From Pseudomonas sp. Os17 (lineage in GTDB: Bacteria > Pseudomonadota > Gammaproteobacteria > Pseudomonadales > Pseudomonadaceae), in assembly GCF_001547895.1 (NCBI RefSeq), contig NZ_AP014627.1:5459501-5523500 (forward strand): 64,000 nucleotides of DNA, in the 5' to 3' direction. Numbering within the stretch: position 1 is the first letter of the stretch; every line of letters starts with the position of its first letter. This document shows, piece by piece, positions 63,081 to 64,000 of this stretch. Under the pieces are notes generated by a model. That model worked only from the letters and a program-made list of their open reading frames with translations, had not been told where the DNA came from and searched no databases. A program made the translations under genes and the position numbers.

Positions 63081-63629
63081 CTACAACTCGACCTTGACCC
63101 AACTTATCGGTTGATCCAGCCAGTCGGCGAACTCGTCGATAAAACTCTGTTTGAAACCCGCTTCGGCCCAGTTGTTGAAGATAAAGCCCAAGTTGGAAAA
63201 GCCGCATTCCTGAAGAAACAGAAAGCCGTTGATGTCATCTTCATGACCGCACTCGGGACAGGTGAAGTTATCGGTGCGCCCCGGCATCCAGTCTTCCAGG
63301 CTCTCGAACAGCGCCTCGCCGATTTCCTGGCGGCATTCGGCGCAGCCGGCTTCTTCGAGGAAGCCCTTGGCCGGGGTATAGATGCAGCGCTTGGTGATGA
63401 TCTCCAGGCCATTGATCGGCTCGCCGAAGGGCAGCGCCTCTGGCCGCAGCACTACGTCCCGTGCCCCCGGCGCAATCGCATGGCCCATGCGATTGCCGGT
63501 ACGCCCGCAGGTGCTCAGGGTTTCCTCGACGATGTTCTTGCGCACCAGCCAGCGCACGATGGCCCGGGCCCGGGGCTCGTGCACCGGCAGGGTGGAGATT
63601 TTCGGGACGAGGATGCTTTGCGAGTTCAT
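63081..63629 (-). CDS. Zinc-ribbon-type hypothetical protein
   Basis: A 182-aa soluble protein. Two C-x-x-C pairs, GCAECRQEI (about 96-99) and TCPECGHED (about 124-127), should bind a zinc. The first half is an alpha/beta region (PRARAIVRWLVRKNIVEETL) and the tail is acidic and aromatic (FIFNNWAEAGFKQSFIDEFA). Relatives in Pseudomonas are often named sugar ABC transporter ATPase, but no Walker motif is present, so that name is unsupported. A single gene with REP pair upstream. Confidence 0.75.
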   Translation of the reverse strand: MNSQSILVPKISTLPVHEPRARAIVRWLVRKNIVEETLSTCGRTGNRMGHAIAPGARDVVLRPEALPFGEPINGLEIITKRCIYTPAKGFLEEAGCAECRQEIGEALFESLEDWMPGRTDNFTCPECGHEDDINGFLFLQECGFSNLGFIFNNWAEAGFKQSFIDEFADWLDQPISWVKVEL

Positions 63630-63662
63630 GGATAACCTGAAACGTGCGGGACAGTACGAACG

Positions 63663-63720
63663 CGTTCGCCGGCAAACCGGCTCCTGGCATTAATTGTAGG
63701 AGCCGGCGTGCCGGCGAACG
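63663..63720. repeat. REP-type inverted repeat pair
   Basis: CGTTCGCCGGCAAACCGGCT and TAGGAGCCGGCGTGCCGGCG face each other between the zinc-ribbon gene start and the permease end. Same family as at 44137 and 45326. Confidence 0.88.
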
Positions 63721-63759
63721 CATTTAAAGGCCCGCAGCTTAATCCCTGCCCCCGGCAGG

Positions 63760-64000
63760 TCAAGTGCTCAGGTAGCGCCCGATCAAGGCAAAACCACTGG
63801 CCAGCACCAGCCAGGTCACCAGGCGGACAAAGGCCTCCCGAGACAACTTCATGGTCAAGCGCCGCCCGACCCACAAGCCCAACGCCATCGCTGGCAACAG
63901 GCAGCCGGCCAACAGCAGCAGCGGCCACTCGGCATACACCCCGGCCAGGGCGAACAGGCTCAGGCGCACCACGGTGCTGCAACTGATCAACGCACTTTGA
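63760..64000 (-). CDS. TauE/SafE-family permease, C-terminal part, cut by window edge
   Basis: About 79 codons of an open frame continuing beyond base 64000. Two hydrophobic helices with LLLLAGCLLPAMALGLWVGR and a final LVTWLVLASGFALIGRYLST match the C-terminal repeat of TauE/SafE sulfite/anion exporters (G-x-x-x-G-x-x-L in the first helix). No start is present in the window. Substrate not determinable from this part. Confidence 0.8.
   Translation of the reverse strand, partial: QSALISCSTVVRLSLFALAGVYAEWPLLLLAGCLLPAMALGLWVGRRLTMKLSREAFVRLVTWLVLASGFALIGRYLST

Noticed and set aside
63081..63629. Naming this protein a sugar ABC transporter ATPase
   Set aside because: No Walker A/B or ABC signature is present; two CxxC pairs point to a zinc ribbon.

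Overview
The window reads as chromosomal DNA of a fluorescent Pseudomonas, probably the P. fluorescens/protegens/chlororaphis branch. Reasons: high-GC, densely packed genes; a metE/metR divergent pair; cmoA-cmoB; guaB-guaA; a second, AsrA-type Lon; PQQ glucose dehydrogenase; an orphan vgrG island; and many intergenic copies of two inverted-repeat (REP) families typical of this genus. The assignment rests on recognising sequences by eye, not on a search. No tRNA, rRNA, IS element, CRISPR array or integrase was seen.

Layout. 1-5 kb: 5' part of metE (cut by the window edge), metR, a GNAT acetyltransferase, a LysE-type exporter, a Nudix hydrolase and a receiver/HD-GYP-like protein whose signature residues are degraded. 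5-9 kb: zinc-independent L31 (rpmE2) behind a Zur-like box, then an FMN/FeS glutamate-synthase-like protein, a small monooxygenase, a cupin and a secreted alpha/beta hydrolase. 9.1-10.5 kb: a two-gene operon of a papain-like (AvrRpt2/C70-like) protease and an unrecognised 199-aa partner, behind an AT-rich region with repeated GCATAAAC elements. 10.6-17.2 kb: amino-acid permease, a very large class A penicillin-binding protein, and a YqjI-like PadR repressor with a YqjH-like ferric reductase behind a 20-bp perfect palindrome. 17.2-20.4 kb: two small minus-strand genes and a ZnuD-like TonB-dependent receptor with its own Zur-like box. 20.5-27.5 kb: MocR regulator divergent from a BenE-type transporter, an OprB porin and membrane glucose dehydrogenase.

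27.6-33.9 kb is the most obviously foreign stretch: vgrG followed by AT-rich cargo (an M23-like plus GH19-like peptidoglycan hydrolase, an XAC2610-like immunity candidate, and two unrecognised overlapping genes). 34-41 kb: small lipoproteins, a hybrid histidine kinase divergent from a LuxR-type regulator, and an EAL protein with a dead GGDEF. 41.7-49.2 kb: lon/asrA behind a sigma-32-like promoter, an I42 inhibitor lipoprotein, a YhhN protein, cmoA-cmoB, tadA and a Tat-exported multicopper oxidase. 49.4-57.7 kb is a complete trehalose PTS locus (maltoporin, EIIA-HPr-EI fusion, EIIBC, phosphotrehalase, TreR with twin operators) plus an EIIB-like protein lacking its phospho-cysteine. 57.7-58.6 kb: a two-gene HicA-like/HTH cassette behind an 18-bp perfect palindrome, a toxin-antitoxin candidate. 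58.8-64 kb: a methionine-aminopeptidase-like pseudoenzyme, guaA, guaB, a zinc-ribbon protein and the end of a TauE/SafE permease.

The best candidates for something undescribed are the HicA-like/HTH cassette, the papain-like protease operon and the vgrG cargo genes.
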